Part shown: positions 34,101 through 51,723 of the stretch, piece by piece
Position numbering within the stretch: the stretch's first letter is position 1
Layout of the letters: every line of letters starts with the position of its first letter
NCBI GenBank assembly: GCA_948146395.1
Contig: OX411554.1
Span: 43,351,869 to 43,415,868, forward strand
Source: Fragum whitleyi
Taxonomy: Eukaryota > Mollusca > Bivalvia > Cardiida > Cardiidae
Direction of reading: 5' to 3'
DNA: 64,000 bases
Program-made: the position numbers and the translations under genes
Notes under the pieces: model-generated
What the model was told of the DNA's origin: nothing
Databases searched by the model: none
The model's input: only the letters and a program-made list of their open reading frames with translations

Positions 34101-35594
34101 TGATAGATGTCATTGAGGAGAACCATTACTCTACTTGTCAGATTTATGAGTTATTGCCCTTTGTTAATTTATAAAGAATATGCCATTGACCTGTTCTATT
34201 GGGGGGTGTAAATGTTAAACAAACCTCTCTTGTTTGAATAAAAACTACATTTTCTGCTATTTGAAATACTAAACGACCTTCATTGTTGGCTTGTTCAATG
34301 GTATATTGATTGAAACTGCCACATGTTCCTCACTGAGCCATCTTGTTGACATGCCATTGTGACATGTATTATGTGTCTCCCACTGATGGGCAAATGATGA
34401 GTTGTATTTAGTTTGCCTAAGTTGGATGAGCATCTGCTGGCGACATAGCTAATATATTGTTGTTATTCTGGTAGGAGAAATGACATGAAAAAATGGGTAG
34501 GTGTACCAGCTGCTACAAAAAACAGTTGAAAGTACTGTGAAAGTGAAAGAAATAAACAACCAAAATTGTTTTCTCAGCTGGGTTTGACACTAAAAGTGTT
34601 CTAGGATCCTAAAATGTTGGACAGAGTCCCTTCATTTCAAAGTTTTGGGTACTGTCATAAAAAATCTAGAAATTCTTTCAGTCAGAATGCACATTTTTCC
34701 TAGACAATGTTCAAACGCTATCTTTGTTCCTAATGTTTATAATTAAGGAAATGAAGTTCGAACTTTTTGTCTAGGAAAGAACCTAGAATTTACATGTGTC
34801 ACCAACCTGTGCTTTTCCTTTTTTTTTTTGACGAATTTATTTTATTTTGATTGGGATATAAGTTCTAACAAATAAGATTCATCCGGCTCAATTCTGCTCC
34901 CCAGAGAATGAATCAGAATTCACGCCGAGTGTGTTTGCCAAAGAAAGTATCAAGATAGATCTGATGGCTGCCCCAGGGAATCTAACTAGGGACCTCTTGA
35001 TCTGCTCTACTGCTTGACCATGAAGACAAGCATCCCTGATTACCTTGAGTGATCCTCAAAGCAACAAGTAGGGATTCTTAGAGGGTCCCATTGAAATATA
35101 GAATAACATGTTAGTCTCTAAAAATAACAATTTTATCTGGTTGAGGTTGGAAGAATTAATCATGACGAGGCTTTCCCAAGTCATGATAATTTCTCACAGC
35201 CAAGACCTGATCAAATTGAAATTTTAAGATACTATCATGTTATTCTATTTATCATGCAATCAATTCTTCAGTGTTTGAGCATGATTAACCCTTAAAAATC
35301 AAAGAAATTCAGGTTAATGTGTATGCAAATTGTTTCTTAAAATAGACTGCCTGATATCATGTTATGTTATCAGAAAGGCAATAGCAGGTCAAGACAGGTT
35401 TCATTGCATGATAAAAAACATTACTGGCAATCTCTCAGTTTAAATTCTGTGATATTTTTCAGGATTGTCACATGCAGCTGTCTTCAGAGGCGGAGGGGCG
35501 GGGTTGTTATCCATTGGACGATCATATTTTGTGTAAAAACTGCAATGCAAAGAGAATCAACGCACTGACAACGAAACTCTCTACAGAACTTTAG
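13031..35594 (+). CDS. zyx: Zyxin/LPP/TRIP6-family LIM protein, complete (10 coding exons)
   Basis: Adaptor of focal adhesions and stress fibres that recruits Ena/VASP proteins and can shuttle to the nucleus (family knowledge). Exons: 13031-13151, 18255-18482, 20953-21090, 21913-22920, 23271-23372, 26177-26244, 27773-27820, 29042-29172, 33814-33934, 35463-35594. They total 2097 nt, 698 codons plus TAG, with every phase closing. ActA-like DDLPPPPPP (53-61) and DDFPPPPP (88-95) are EVH1 ligands. A Tyr/Gln/Ser-rich linker follows. The helix [16 protein letters not shown] (475-490) corresponds to the leucine-rich segment before LIM1 in LPP. LIM1 is 501-553, LIM2 561-612, LIM3 621-682, all with complete Zn ligands. 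The C-terminus LTTKLSTEL aligns with vertebrate LPP. Family is certain; which vertebrate paralogue is not meaningful for an invertebrate. The start is the least sure part. Confidence 0.95.
13173..13414 (+). repeat. TTAACCCTTT MITE, copy 1
   Basis: Termini TTAACCCTTTCC...TGTTTTAC and GTAAAAAGCA...CAGCAAAGGGTTAA form short inverted repeats with TTAA at both ends. The interior holds a hairpin, AAGAAATTGCTT-gtcag-AAGCAAATTCTTC. It starts only 22 nt after the donor of zyxin exon 1. Five copies of this family of roughly 230-240 bp lie in the window. Confidence 0.85.
13659..14488 (+). repeat. Repeat of the 'agctcacctgagca' family
   Basis: The head is TAGCTCATCTGAGCAAAACA (a short hairpin). It is followed by subrepeats of about 150-170 bp built on CTCCTCAGTAACC, AAACTTGGCAGAAATGTT, GGGTGACCCTTCT and AAATTTTGATTGAC. 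The tail is CAGGTGAAGGGTTTAGGGCC and CTCTTGTT. It is intronic in zyxin intron 1. Confidence 0.8.
14674..14904 (-). repeat. TTAACCCTTT MITE, copy 2 (inverted)
   Basis: The reverse-orientation member of the family at 13173. It starts TTAACCCTTTGCTGTTTAAT and ends GGAAAGGGTTAA. The internal stem is perfect here: GAAGAAATTGCTT-ctgac-AAGCAATTTCTTC. Confidence 0.85.
15000..15476 (+). repeat. 'atgcccccgtatcgagagat' repeat, copy 1
   Basis: The head ATGCCCCCGT...CGGGGGCAT is a short palindrome, followed by GTCCGTCTGTC runs. Two tandem units of about 150 bp each carry CTTAACCTTGCCAATATCTT and CAAGGTCAAGGTCATCTGTC. The tail ACGGGGGCATTCGTGTTTCA and ACACATCTTGTT echoes the head in inverted form. Other copies: 24611 and 42180. 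Confidence 0.85.
15875..15907. repeat. Perfect hairpin, 14-bp stem
   Basis: AATTGAAGACTGTT pairs with AACAGTCTTCAATT across a five-base loop. A related inverted sequence with the same arm words lies at 17616-17660. Confidence 0.7.
16998..17120 (+). repeat. Palindrome-centred repeat, copy 1
   Basis: ATTGGAATCGTCTTGACAAG followed by ACGGTTCCAATGAGT forms a foldback, flanked by TATCTTGTGG and CCCACAAGATA outer arms and followed by AAATAAAGATTTTGGACTGG. Related copies at 37090-37225 and 55018-55135 keep the fold while the arms vary. Confidence 0.65.
17616..17660. repeat. Foldback hairpin
   Basis: TCAGAAAATAATTGAAGA pairs with TCTTCAATTATTTTCTGA. It is related to the hairpin at 15875. Confidence 0.65.
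18255..18482 (+). CDS. zyx: zyxin coding exon 2 (poly-Pro region)
   Basis: Phase 1 to phase 1, between acceptor TTGTCCCACCAG and donor GTAATG. Encodes residues 41-116 with three proline clusters at 56-61, 72-76 and 91-95. The two preceded by Asp-Asp and Leu or Phe fit the acidic-hydrophobic-PPPP Ena/VASP EVH1 ligand type. Confidence 0.93.
18914..19149. repeat. GAGCCTGTG MITE, diverged copy
   Basis: Left end TTGAGCCTGTGTGACATAAA; right end AAATTGTTGGAAATGTTACA then CACAGGCAC. This matches the inverted-terminal family of about 240 bp seen intact at 53500 and 48033. Confidence 0.65.
19244..20590 (+). repeat. Long tandem-unit repeat with 'agcttgcccgggacgaaagtctcgg' head
   Basis: Head TTTTAGCTTGCCCGGGACGA, then about six units of roughly 175 bp, each with CTAGGGACATCATTACTTCA, GATAGGCTTTCACCAGAGAC and TTTGACCTTGACCTT. 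The tail GGCGAGCTACGTTGTC and ACTCTTGTT closes it. It is intronic in zyxin intron 2. Confidence 0.8.
20953..21090 (+). CDS. zyx: zyxin coding exon 3
   Basis: Residues 117-162 ([20 protein letters not shown] onward). Acceptor TTTTATATTCAG ends at 20952; the donor is the weaker GTTTGT at 21091. Phase 1 to 1. No domain; part of the disordered linker. The donor is the weakest in the gene, but the next exon joins it in frame. Confidence 0.88.
21237..21464 (+). repeat. TTAACCCTTT MITE, copy 3
   Basis: Same termini and internal hairpin (AAGAAATTGCTT / AAGCAATTTCTT) as copy 1. It lies 147 bp after zyxin exon 3, in intron 3. Confidence 0.85.
21913..22920 (+). CDS. zyx: zyxin coding exon 4 (Y/Q/S-rich linker)
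   Basis: Large exon, residues 163-498, phase 1 to 1, acceptor TTGTTTTTCAG, donor GTAAGG. It encodes another proline run (NNPPPPPTQ), a low-complexity segment dominated by QYSS, and the pre-LIM amphipathic helix at 475-490. The other frames are also open across the repeat on both strands only because the repeat unit is a multiple of three with no stop word. Confidence 0.94.
22422..22613 (+). repeat. Eight 24-bp coding minisatellite units (GPQYSSxP)
   Basis: Eight consecutive 24-nt units encode GPQYSSVP twice, then GPQYSSGP six times (zyxin residues 333-396). The later units are almost identical at nucleotide level, which points to recent amplification or homogenisation. Diverged QYSS units continue to about residue 455. 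Confidence 0.95.
22998..23048 (+). repeat. Head fragment of the 'agctcacctgagca' family
   Basis: CTCAGCTCACCTGAGCACAA then TTGTGATAATCTTGTT: only head and end words remain, so this is a short remnant in intron 4. Confidence 0.55.
23271..23372 (+). CDS. zyx: zyxin coding exon 5 (LIM1, first finger)
   Basis: Residues 499-532, phase 1 to 1; acceptor TCTCCCTTTAG, donor GTAAGT. Carries C501, C504, H523 and C526 of the first zinc site, and C529 and C532 of the second, with the family-diagnostic [10 protein letters not shown]. Confidence 0.95.
23373..26176. other. Zyxin intron 5
   Basis: No exon seen. Positions 23880-23960 hold several GCCGATACACCTT words that repeat locally. Positions 24611-24902 hold a named repeat. 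The rest is AT-rich, with a T tract at 24914-24934. Confidence 0.5.
24611..24902 (+). repeat. 'atgcccccgtatcgagagat' repeat, copy 2
   Basis: The same head palindrome, TCCGTCTGTC run, CAAGGTCAAGGTCATCTGTC and tail (GGGGGCATTCGTGTTTCA) as at 15000, but with a single internal unit. It therefore shows the core element without the internal duplication. Confidence 0.85.
26177..26244 (+). CDS. zyx: zyxin coding exon 6 (LIM1, second finger)
   Basis: Residues 533-555, phase 1 to 0; acceptor TTTATTACAG, donor [25 protein letters not shown] supplies C550 and C553, finishing LIM1. Confidence 0.95.
27514..27751. repeat. GAGCCTGTG MITE, copy in zyxin intron 6
   Basis: Ends TGAGCCTGTGTGTGACATTT and AAATTGTCGGAAATGTCATG then CACAGGCTCA, about 238 bp. 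The right end lies 21 bp before zyxin exon 7, so the element contributes the branch-site neighbourhood of that exon. Confidence 0.8.
27773..27820 (+). CDS. zyx: zyxin coding exon 7 (LIM2 start)
   Basis: A 48-nt exon, residues 556-571 ([16 protein letters not shown]), phase 0 to 0; acceptor TGTTTATTTCAG, donor GTAAGT. Provides C561 and C564. Confidence 0.94.
28514..28752. repeat. GAGCCTGTG MITE, diverged copy in intron 7
   Basis: Left end TGATCTTGTGCCTGACATTT, right end GTTGGAAATCTCACGCACAG. Its internal words (AGTTACCTGATGGT, ACAGACTCATAAGAGTCTTTG) match the copy at 48033. Confidence 0.65.
29042..29172 (+). CDS. zyx: zyxin coding exon 8 (LIM2)
   Basis: Residues 572-614 plus two bases, phase 0 to 2; acceptor CTTTGTTACAG, donor [26 protein letters not shown] to IHCIEDFHK gives H581, C584, C587, C590, C609 and D612. 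Very close to vertebrate LPP, which establishes this as the functional copy among the duplicates that follow. Confidence 0.96.
29201..29660 (+). pseudogene. Decaying tandem copies of zyxin exon 8
   Basis: The first copy (29201-29289, 117 bp downstream of the matching point in exon 8) is still open and reads [20 protein letters not shown], then [10 protein letters not shown]. It keeps the AA|GTAAGT donor but lacks the first half of the exon and any acceptor. Further, more decayed copies follow at about 29318-29400 (with an internal 26-bp doubling), 29405-29515 and 29520-29660, where only words such as GGAAATCCCT and TGCAA.CAATCA survive. Confidence 0.85.
29930..30984 (+). repeat. 'agctccactggctgaaagcc' repeat, full copy
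   Basis: Head TTTTAGCTCCACTGGCTGAA then AGCCACTGGGGCTATTG (hairpin), GTCCGTCCGTCCGTGCGTGC run, then about four units of roughly 165 bp with TCTCAGAATCTAATTGATAG, TGGGTGACCCTTTAT and GGCGGAGGTCATTTCTCTAT. The tail GCCATTCATGGCTTTCTAGT ends it. Intronic in zyxin intron 8. Confidence 0.85.
31211..32794 (+). repeat. 'agctcacctgagca' repeat, long copy with about 7 units
   Basis: Head TTTAGCTCACCTGAGCACGA then GTCCGTCGTC, then about seven units of roughly 175 bp, each with GAAACCAGAAGGCAGACAGC, GTAGCATCATCTAGTGGACC and CATATCAAGACCCTTGGGTC. Tail CTCAGGTGAGCGATCTAGGA and CTCTTGTT. Confidence 0.85.
32976..33075 (+). pseudogene. Decayed copy A of zyxin exon 9
   Basis: Aligns with exon 9 through TTTCAGATTATTTGCCC, GGTTATGCCATAATG, CCTATCATGCCA and GTGGTAGCCATGGA. 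Indels break the frame and it lacks a usable donor. It lies about 840 bp upstream of the functional exon. Confidence 0.75.
33249..33355 (+). pseudogene. Decayed copy B of zyxin exon 9, partly open
   Basis: In the exon's frame it reads [20 protein letters not shown] then VVAMDFQV and a stop, against [20 protein letters not shown] then VAMDRSF in the real exon. Both Cys of the first pair position and the VAMD block survive, but the acceptor is poor and the distal half with H and C ligands is gone. Confidence 0.78.
33369..33530. repeat. Long near-perfect foldback
   Basis: Arms GGATAATCGTTTGTTTAAGT, AGATCGATTTATATTTCATT and GAGTGAATGACAAAAGCTAT pair with their complements through AATAATCG at the right end, around a short AGCC centre. 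Each arm is roughly 75-80 bp. Fragments with the same centre (TATATTTTCACGAGTGGC) lie at 46620-46690 and 54290-54360. Confidence 0.85.
33814..33934 (+). CDS. zyx: zyxin coding exon 9 (LIM3, first finger)
   Basis: Completes K615, then residues 616-655, phase 2 to 0; acceptor TTCAATTTCCAG, donor [26 protein letters not shown] onward gives C621, C624, H648, C651 and C654. Strong LPP similarity identifies this as the functional copy. Confidence 0.95.
33959..34240 (+). repeat. Repeat with TTATGCCCCCTTTGAAG head
   Basis: Head TATGCCCCCTTTGAAGAAGA, GTCTGTCTGTCTGTCC run, and tail TTGGGGGGTGTAAATG then CTCTTGTTTG. It shares the general plan of the other head-plus-TCCGTC families but has a different interior. 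Confidence 0.5.
35100..35246. repeat. AGAATAACATG foldback, copy 1
   Basis: Inverted ends AGAATAACATGTTAGT and ATCATGTTATTCT, with an inner dyad (TCATGACGAGGC... / ..GTCATGA). Relatives at 46759-46905 and 48776-48908. Confidence 0.7.
35463..35594 (+). CDS. zyx: zyxin coding exon 10 (LIM3 end, stop)
   Basis: Residues 656-698 and TAG at 35592-35594; acceptor GATATTTTTCAG. C657, C679 and C682 finish LIM3. The LTTKLSTEL end matches vertebrate LPP (LTAKASTDL), so the stop is ancestral. Confidence 0.95.
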   Translation, partial: DCHMQLSSEAEGRGCYPLDDHILCKNCNAKRINALTTKLSTEL

Positions 35595-35690
35595 AGGGTG
35601 GAGGGGTGGGGACGTTATCTATTGTACAATTATATAGTATGCTTATTCTATAATGCAAAGAGACTCATTATAGTACTGTGATGCTCTTTT
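35588..35690 (+). pseudogene. Decayed tandem copy of zyxin exon 10 in the 3'UTR
   Basis: AGAGGGTGGAGGGGTGGGGA then CGTTATCTATTG and ATAATGCAAAGAGACTCA align with AGAGGCGGAGGGGCGGGGTT, TGTTATCCATTG and GCAATGCAAAGAGAATCAA inside exon 10, offset by about 108 bp. The copy begins right at the stop codon and lies in the presumed 3'UTR. Confidence 0.75.
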
Positions 35691-36660
35691 TAATCGCCGC
35701 CAAAGGTGGGCATATAATGGTATTATCTCCCCTGTCTGTTTGTCTGTCTTACCATCTGTATGTACATTTATTGTTAACATAACACATCTCCTTCTTGTAT
35801 GCAAGGATTGGAGCTTAATTTTCCGGATTTTAGAGTCAAAGAACCAAGATACAGGATAAAGTATGGTTTAAGTCTGACTTCAACAAAATAGGGTCTAAAG
35901 GACTTAATTATTGGGATCTTAAGGGTCCTTTCTTTAAGTCCGGGAGTTCCTGCTTTAAATAAAGACTATCTCTTTTAAGCACCAAAATTATTTTCATACG
36001 AAATTAGAGCTATTCCCTGATCAAAGTTAAAGCAAGTTTTGGATATTTATTGAATATTGTGGGCTCAACTTCAGGAAAGGATTGTCTCAGACTGGCAAAA
36101 CCTGCATCCCTTTAAACCCTGATGAAAAATTCTAAAAATTTACAAACTCTCAACATTTTGGTTCTCTTACTACAATAAAAACTTTAGAAACATTGTTGGG
36201 AAAGAAAAAAATGAATATAAGAAGGAATTTCATCGTTTACTTGGCAAGTTAGATGTGTGTTAAGTTGCTGTGTATTGTGTCTTCAATTTAGATCTGTCCT
36301 TTATTTTGAAACAAGTTGACGTGTTGATATTTTCTTAAGAAATCTATAGGCATAGATGTGATATTCTTTTGTTGATCAAATGTGTTCATTTAGTGCAAAA
36401 TTTGTGTAGATTTGGTTTATGTGATTGTTTTGTTTTGTTGTTTTTAATATGTTTTGTTAGGTTTTAAAATTTATTTGCTATATTTCATAGCAGCATAAAA
36501 TCCTTGATTTGTCCATCACTTGGAGCAATTTGGAAGTTTAAAGCAAAACTATTGTCAAAACTATTGAAAGATCCTGTTATAATTCAGGTACTAACAATGG
36601 TTTGGCATGAACCCATTGAATTTCTAATTTAGTAATATAAGGGATACATTGCAAGGAAAA

Positions 36661-36720
36661 CATTGTTGGAAAAGAAGAAATTGCTTTTGACAAGCAATTT
36701 CTTCTTTTTCTACAATGTTT
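36661..36720. repeat. Stand-alone hairpin related to the TTAACCCTTT MITE core
   Basis: AAGAAGAAATTGCTT-ttgac-AAGCAATTTCTTCTT with flanking ACATTGT and ACAATGT arms. The MITE termini are absent here, so only the central stem is shared. Confidence 0.7.
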
Positions 36721-37089
36721 TCCATTTGGTAATGCAAATTTTAGTATTGGAAAGGCAATAATTTTTCAAACGATGACAGATTTGAGATACTAAGCACTGT
36801 GATTAACTACAGACCTGAAGGACCTGCATTACAGTTATATCTACCAGTCCTTCGTAAAATCCACAGGTCTTTGGCTTGAGGACGGGTGGTAGTGTCGATC
36901 CCTGATTGACTTCCTTGACCATTCCTTTTTCAAGCTAAGCATTTTCTTGATTTTAGGCAAGGTTTATCTTCTTGAGTGCTGTGCCTAATGATAGCCATTA
37001 ATCTAGCTTCATTACATGTTTACTTACTTCCCTTTTACATTCTTTATCATAGCTACAGATAAATGGGGGTATTCTGAATAGTGGAAAGT

Positions 37090-37225
37090 ATTCATAGATT
37101 CATAACACAAACCCTATGTTGTTGGTACCCATTGGAATAGTCTCATCAAGACGATTCCAAGGAGTACCCCCAACACAGGGATTCATTGAGAACAAAGATT
37201 TGAGACAGACTTTACCTCCTCTCAG
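37090..37225 (+). repeat. Palindrome-centred repeat, copy 2
   Basis: CCATTGGAATAGTCTCATCA and AGACGATTCCAAGGAGTACC, with outer arms around TGTTGTTGG/CCCAACACA. Related to 16998 and 55018. Confidence 0.65.
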
Positions 37226-37244
37226 CTGGCTGTCTGTTCTTAAT

Positions 37245-37285
37245 TGAGCCTGTGCGTGACATTTCCAACAATTTGAAATGTTTGG
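37245..37285 (+). repeat. Solo left end of a GAGCCTGTG MITE
   Basis: TGAGCCTGTGCGTGACATTT then CCAACAATTTGAAATG, an intact terminal repeat with no right end nearby. Confidence 0.6.
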
Positions 37286-37988
37286 GGGATAACCATGAAC
37301 TTTGCTGACAGGAAATCAAGAATGGAAATATTTTGTTTTTAGCAAGAAAGTTTCAAAAAGTACACAGAAAAGTAAAAAAAAAAAAAAAAATCCCTTGTTT
37401 AAAGTGAGGGATGCTGTTAAATATGCTTCCAGTTGTATAATTTCTTCAGGCACAAATTTCGTTTATTTCATTAATTTATCATTTAAAAATATGTCTCTTG
37501 TTTTTTGTGCTCATCAAACTTTGTTTTAGTCTCTTTATATTAATATTGGTGATAAAAAGTTTTACAGTTTTCATCTGTCTGTCAAAAACATAAGATGTAA
37601 ACATGACATTTTCCTTTTTCTTCAAAACTATTAAAATTGCAAGACTTGTTTCAGGTAAACTAGTTATGCAATGGTGCCCTTGTTATCTTAACACAGAGTA
37701 GCTTCAGCATTAAGCCTTAATAAGGTACCTCTCATGTATCAAAAAGCATTTTTTATGACAGGGTCAAGGTCACTAAGTCAGGTCAAGATAGCTGTTTGTT
37801 TCAAGAGAATGAAATTTTCTATACAGTTAGACTTGTATTGAGCAAGTAGTGATCAAGGGACCACATGAAGGGGTAACATGACTTTTTATCATTATTCACA
37901 AAGCTAGACCGGTCCAAATAGAAAGAGGTTACAGAGGGGAGTGAAAAATGTGTGTATTTTGAAACAACTATCCTATGTGGTAGAAAAT

Positions 37989-38048
37989 GTTGTGGTAAAA
38001 GGAGAATTGCTTGTTAAAAGCAATTCTCCTTTTGCCACATTATTTTAT
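37989..38048. repeat. Hairpin with 20-bp stem
   Basis: GTGGTAAAAGGAGAATTGCT pairs with AGCAATTCTCCTTTTGCCAC. The arm resembles the MITE core stem (AAGAAATTGCTT) with GAGAATTGCTT, both arms changed together. Confidence 0.65.
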
Positions 38049-39485
38049 CAAGTATAAGATAACAGGGACATATTGTTGAGAAAAATGTTAAGAGAATATA
38101 CTGTTAAGAGGTTTCTTGCTAAAGATACTTGATTATGGGAAATTACTTTTCTTTGCAGATGTGAATTCATTGATTTCACATAATTTTTAGTTGTTTATAA
38201 TTGCTGTAAACAGGGTAATTTTGGCTAAATTGGAGGTGAAGCTTAAATGGGCAAAAATTAATCCACCACCAATATTTGTAATTATTAAACAAACAATTTC
38301 TTTATTATGAGGTAAATGTAATCTCACATGATGGACATTTTAGTCAATCTTAATTTACTTTGATTCATTTATATGCAGAACTTTCTTCAAATTGGCATAA
38401 GAAAATCTGTTGACTACGTTTACATTTCAAAATATCTGAAAATCCATTTCAAGAGTCCAGATTCAAGTTGATTGGTAAATTGTAACGTAAATATGTCGTA
38501 AATGTGTGAAAATCAGGCATGCAAAATATAACTCTAATGAAAGGCTTAAAAACAATCTATTGTTCAGTTTGTTAAAAGCTGACATTACTCTAGAAAATTG
38601 ACTATCATATACTTTCGTTGTTTTGAAGTACAAAACATGAAAATTAGAATAAGCATTTTAATTTTAGTGGTACATGTTAGATGCGCTATAATAAATCACT
38701 GCAATAATTCAAAACTGAAAAATCATCAAATGTAGACATCGCAAATATAAAACTGTTAACAGTATAAGAATTACCTCTCTGAATCATTCGAATGATCACT
38801 TCGAGATATATTTAACAATTTCCAACAACAGCAGGTTGTTGCTAAATACAAGTAGCCATTTCAACAAGATTCAATGAACCAGGGGCATTACTGTTTCACA
38901 AATACATGCAATTTTTTTTCCATTGACAAATGTTATATGATATTCTCACACATTTTTGTTTTCATTTTGATAGAGTACTTTTTATAGTCGCACATTCTGT
39001 AATATATTGCCTTTGATATATTTATTATTCCTTTATTACGACTTTACTTTGTATGGAAAATGCCGCCATTATAAATAATAAAAACACATAGATTGTATAA
39101 ATATTGTTTATTATTCAAAGTACATTTTCAACAAAGGTATTCATAGAAGGGGGCTTATTTTGATTTTTTAATAAAAATTTTATGCCATGGATAATTCTTA
39201 ATTTAAACCTATTTATTTCACATTAATTGAGAAACAAGATCCTAAAACTTAGATTAATCAACCTAAATTCTACTTTCTGGAAAATTCACCTGTTTTTGGG
39301 CCAATAAAAGAACCATGATTGATAGCCGCTCCTGGGAATCGAGCTCAGGACCTTTGGGTCAAGAGGCTGATGTTTACCTCTAGAAAAGGACACCACGCCC
39401 TGTTGATGTAACTGATCTAAATTGTGTCATTCAGATATTCAAACTGACAATTTAGAATATAGGATTAAACCCTTGTCATACTAAA

Positions 39486-39642
39486 CCTGCACTGCCCTCA
39501 GGATGACAAAACAGTGCAGACAGTTTGCCAATTATACCCTGCTTTGCATGCAAGTGCACATTCAAAGCGGGGAGTAATTGGAAAACTGATTGCACCGTTT
39601 TGTCATCCTGAACACAGGGTAGGTTTATTCCTGCTTTTGCAG
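39486..39642. repeat. Foldback MITE (CACTGTTTTGTCATCC arms)
   Basis: GGATGACAAAACAGTGCAGA and GTTTGCCAATTATACCCTGC on the left pair with GGGGAGTAATTGGAAAACTG and TGCACCGTTTTGTCATCC on the right. The centre TGCTTTGCATGCAAG is a palindrome. The CCTGCTTTGCACG centre recurs at 46417 and 47860. Confidence 0.75.
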
Positions 39643-40152
39643 CTGGTAGTTACAAAGATCACCCTGCACATATGTGTGGTCTGAGCTATGTTTATACCTC
39701 CTTTTTTTCCTTTTAAACCAGAGTTTTAGGTATCATATTTTCAAACTAAATACTTTTTCACAATAAGTGCACCTTGTGCTTTTAGCACTTTGATTTCAAT
39801 ACATTTGTTTGCCTAGGATTTTACTCAGTTACCTAAATTTCGCATTATTTCCACCCCTTCCCAACCAGACCTCCGCTAGAGTTAGTAATTTCTACAAAAT
39901 AAAATGGAAATGAACATATTGCAGGTTAATATTTTAATTGACAATGTTCACATGCAGAAGGGCGGACAAGCCATCTTTGTGCACACAGCCAAACAATGTT
40001 ATGAACTGTATAAAAATTACATAAACATGGAGTACGGGTAACCTCTTTTATAAACAATCTAACAACAAGCTAAAGATTGTTGCAACTGCAAAGCTGGTCT
40101 GTCATTACATTTTAGTGTTTTAAAAAAATAATCAGATCTTCAATTAATTCCA

Positions 40153-49855
<9,703 letters not shown>

Positions 49856-49997
49856 CATTGTAAGATATGCAAACGGAAATTGAACGAGAGGCTTCAACTG
49901 AAATAAACACACAATTGACAAAACATTTGAATTTAGCGGAAGAGAGTTTAAAGTAGACAATTTATTACGACAAACATGTATATGTTAAGTGAGAAAC

Positions 49998-50427
49998 ATC
50001 GTGCAATTGACAATGTGAGTGGTTTTTAAATGATTTCTGAATGAAATTGAATGAAAGCGTTAAGCGAGTTTTGAGTGAATTTAAAGGGGGGGGGGGGTAT
50101 ACAGCATCGCTAATTTTGTTCAGTATGATATTTTGCGATATTTATTACCTCCCTTTAATAAAATTTGCACATAAGTTCTATAAATAGCTTCTGATCTCTT
50201 AAAGAACCTAACTGACGATTACCATTTCAATTATTTCAGTGAAAATTCGATTTTTTCTAGCTTTATTTATTTTGATTTGTGTTGTTGATTCTTTATTTTC
50301 AGTGAATTTGGAACCTTTTTTGAATAGTCTTAGTGAGTTGTTTTGGATTGAATGAATAGAGCGCTGAGTGAGCGATTTAGAATGATTGAGGTTCAAGTAA
50401 TTTCAATTTCACGATGTAACGAACTGT
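49998..50427. repeat. TACAGTTACATCGTGAAATTGA element, copy 1
   Basis: Left CATCGTGCAATTGACAATGT, right TTTCAATTTCACGATGTAAC then GAACTGTA form inverted ends. The interior has GAATGAAATTGAATGAA words, CCTCCCTTTAATAAAATTTG and GCGCTGAGTGAGCGATTTAG. A poly-G run lies at 50086-50097. Relatives at 56045, 56852 and 63228. Confidence 0.75.
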
Positions 50428-50884
50428 ACATATTTTACCACAATGTTCCTATTTTGTCATAATAAATTCACCCCGAGTTTCAATGTCAAAATATATGTAT
50501 TTGATCGGTATAGGCGACCTGTGTTTGGTTTCATTTTACACGTGCAATACTTAAAAAAACAAATTGAATGTTTCAATTAGTTATAGGAAAAGGTAAAAGC
50601 AACCGTTAAAGTTATCCGCCCTTAAGTTAGCGATGATCTTAAAGAAACGGTCATTTGAATGAATGGCGTAGTTGCGCTTGAAGGCCTTACAAGACAAACG
50701 AAGTTAGTTAAAATTGTGAGTCCTTACAGTAAAACATCGGAGTATCTCTGGAAACAATCAAGATAATGTTTTAATTCTTCCACCGATAATTTTAAGTAAG
50801 TTTGTTCATAAAGTGTAGATTAAGTCCGAATGCATAATCATCATCTTATACCGAATTTCATAGTTTCACATATGTTTTGATGAC

Positions 50885-50930
50885 CATAACATCGTATCTT
50901 CAGCTTTTACAAGCTGTAGTTTCGATGTAC
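50885..50930. repeat. CGTAACTACAGCTT-type palindrome
   Basis: ACATCGTATCTTCAGCTTTT and ACAAGCTGTAGTTTCGATGT form an imperfect hairpin, homologous in design to 47474 and 57967. Confidence 0.55.
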
Positions 50931-51023
50931 TGATCATGTATTGAATGCGCGTCAAAAATAATTAAAACTAAATAATAAGATTAATGCATGACTTGAAGAA
51001 AATATATTAAATTGAGATCTTAC

Positions 51024-51110
51024 CTTTAAAATTGTTAACGCGTCGTCTTATCACACAAATAACCACGTTTCGTGTCAAGGATGTAGATTTTGTTTGTGTA
51101 TTTCTAGATT
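51024..51110 (-). other. Possible 5' untranslated exon and promoter side of ureG
   Basis: On the minus strand a donor TTTAAAG|GTAAGATC occurs at 51024, 1.1 kb upstream of the acceptor for the ATG exon. The 5' limit is unknown; 51110 is nominal. This is an inference from one good donor and the need for an upstream exon. Confidence 0.35.
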
Positions 51111-51494
51111 GACGTGATGTTTCGGTAAATGAAATCCTATATCCCCGTGCAAGGTCAGCTTTCGGTTTGTCACCAAAAATACGACACCTCAGGCGGCTAG
51201 TTTAAAGTATATTTTAATTGTTATCAGATGCGGCCAATTTGAATAAATGTGGGACAATATGTACTTGCTGAAGAGGCTACCCGGGGATCTTAGTTAGGCC
51301 AAGAGATTTGTATTATTCGGTTCCAACTCACTTTGATTTGCCGCAAGTTATAACAAAAAAATGATAATTAATTCAATTGCTCAAAAAAAGAAACTATTCA
51401 CAATCCATGTAAAAGCCGGAGAATGGTGTTTATTTATTCGGTAATTATCAGTGACATCGTAAATATAGCTCGATGGTTTAGGCTCGTCTTTCAC

Positions 51495-51723
51495 TTAACA
51501 CTTTCCTGTTTTACAAAATTTTGGACCTGTCCAAATTCAAAGGTTTTGCAGACGAGAATAAAAAGTGGATTTAATTTGAAAAATAACCGTTCAGTAGGGT
51601 AGAAAATAGTGTGCAAAAAGAAGAAATTGCTTGTCAGAAACAATTTCTTCTTTTTTCACAATGTTTTCTCAATCATAAAATCACAGGCACGTAAAAAGCA
51701 GGGTTTAAACAGCAAAGGGTTAA
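51495..51723 (+). repeat. TTAACCCTTT MITE, copy 4
   Basis: TTAACACTTTCCTGTTTTAC to CAGCAAAGGGTTAA with the AAGAAATTGCTT / AACAATTTCTTC hairpin. A tRNA-like SINE head (GTGCAGTTGACGAAGCACCA, GGATCGATTCC) follows at 51725-51800. Confidence 0.85.

Larger units (their letters stand above)
35697..40152. other. Zyxin 3' region and convergent intergenic region
   Basis: No coding exon seen. A possible zyxin poly(A) signal AATAAA lies at 35958-35963. For ureG (minus strand) a variant signal ATTAAA lies at 39933-39938 and a consensus one at 39624-39629. The region also holds listed hairpins and a MITE fragment. Its 35697-35760 start resembles another TCCGTC-type repeat head (GCCGCCAAAGGTGGGCATAT). Confidence 0.45.
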
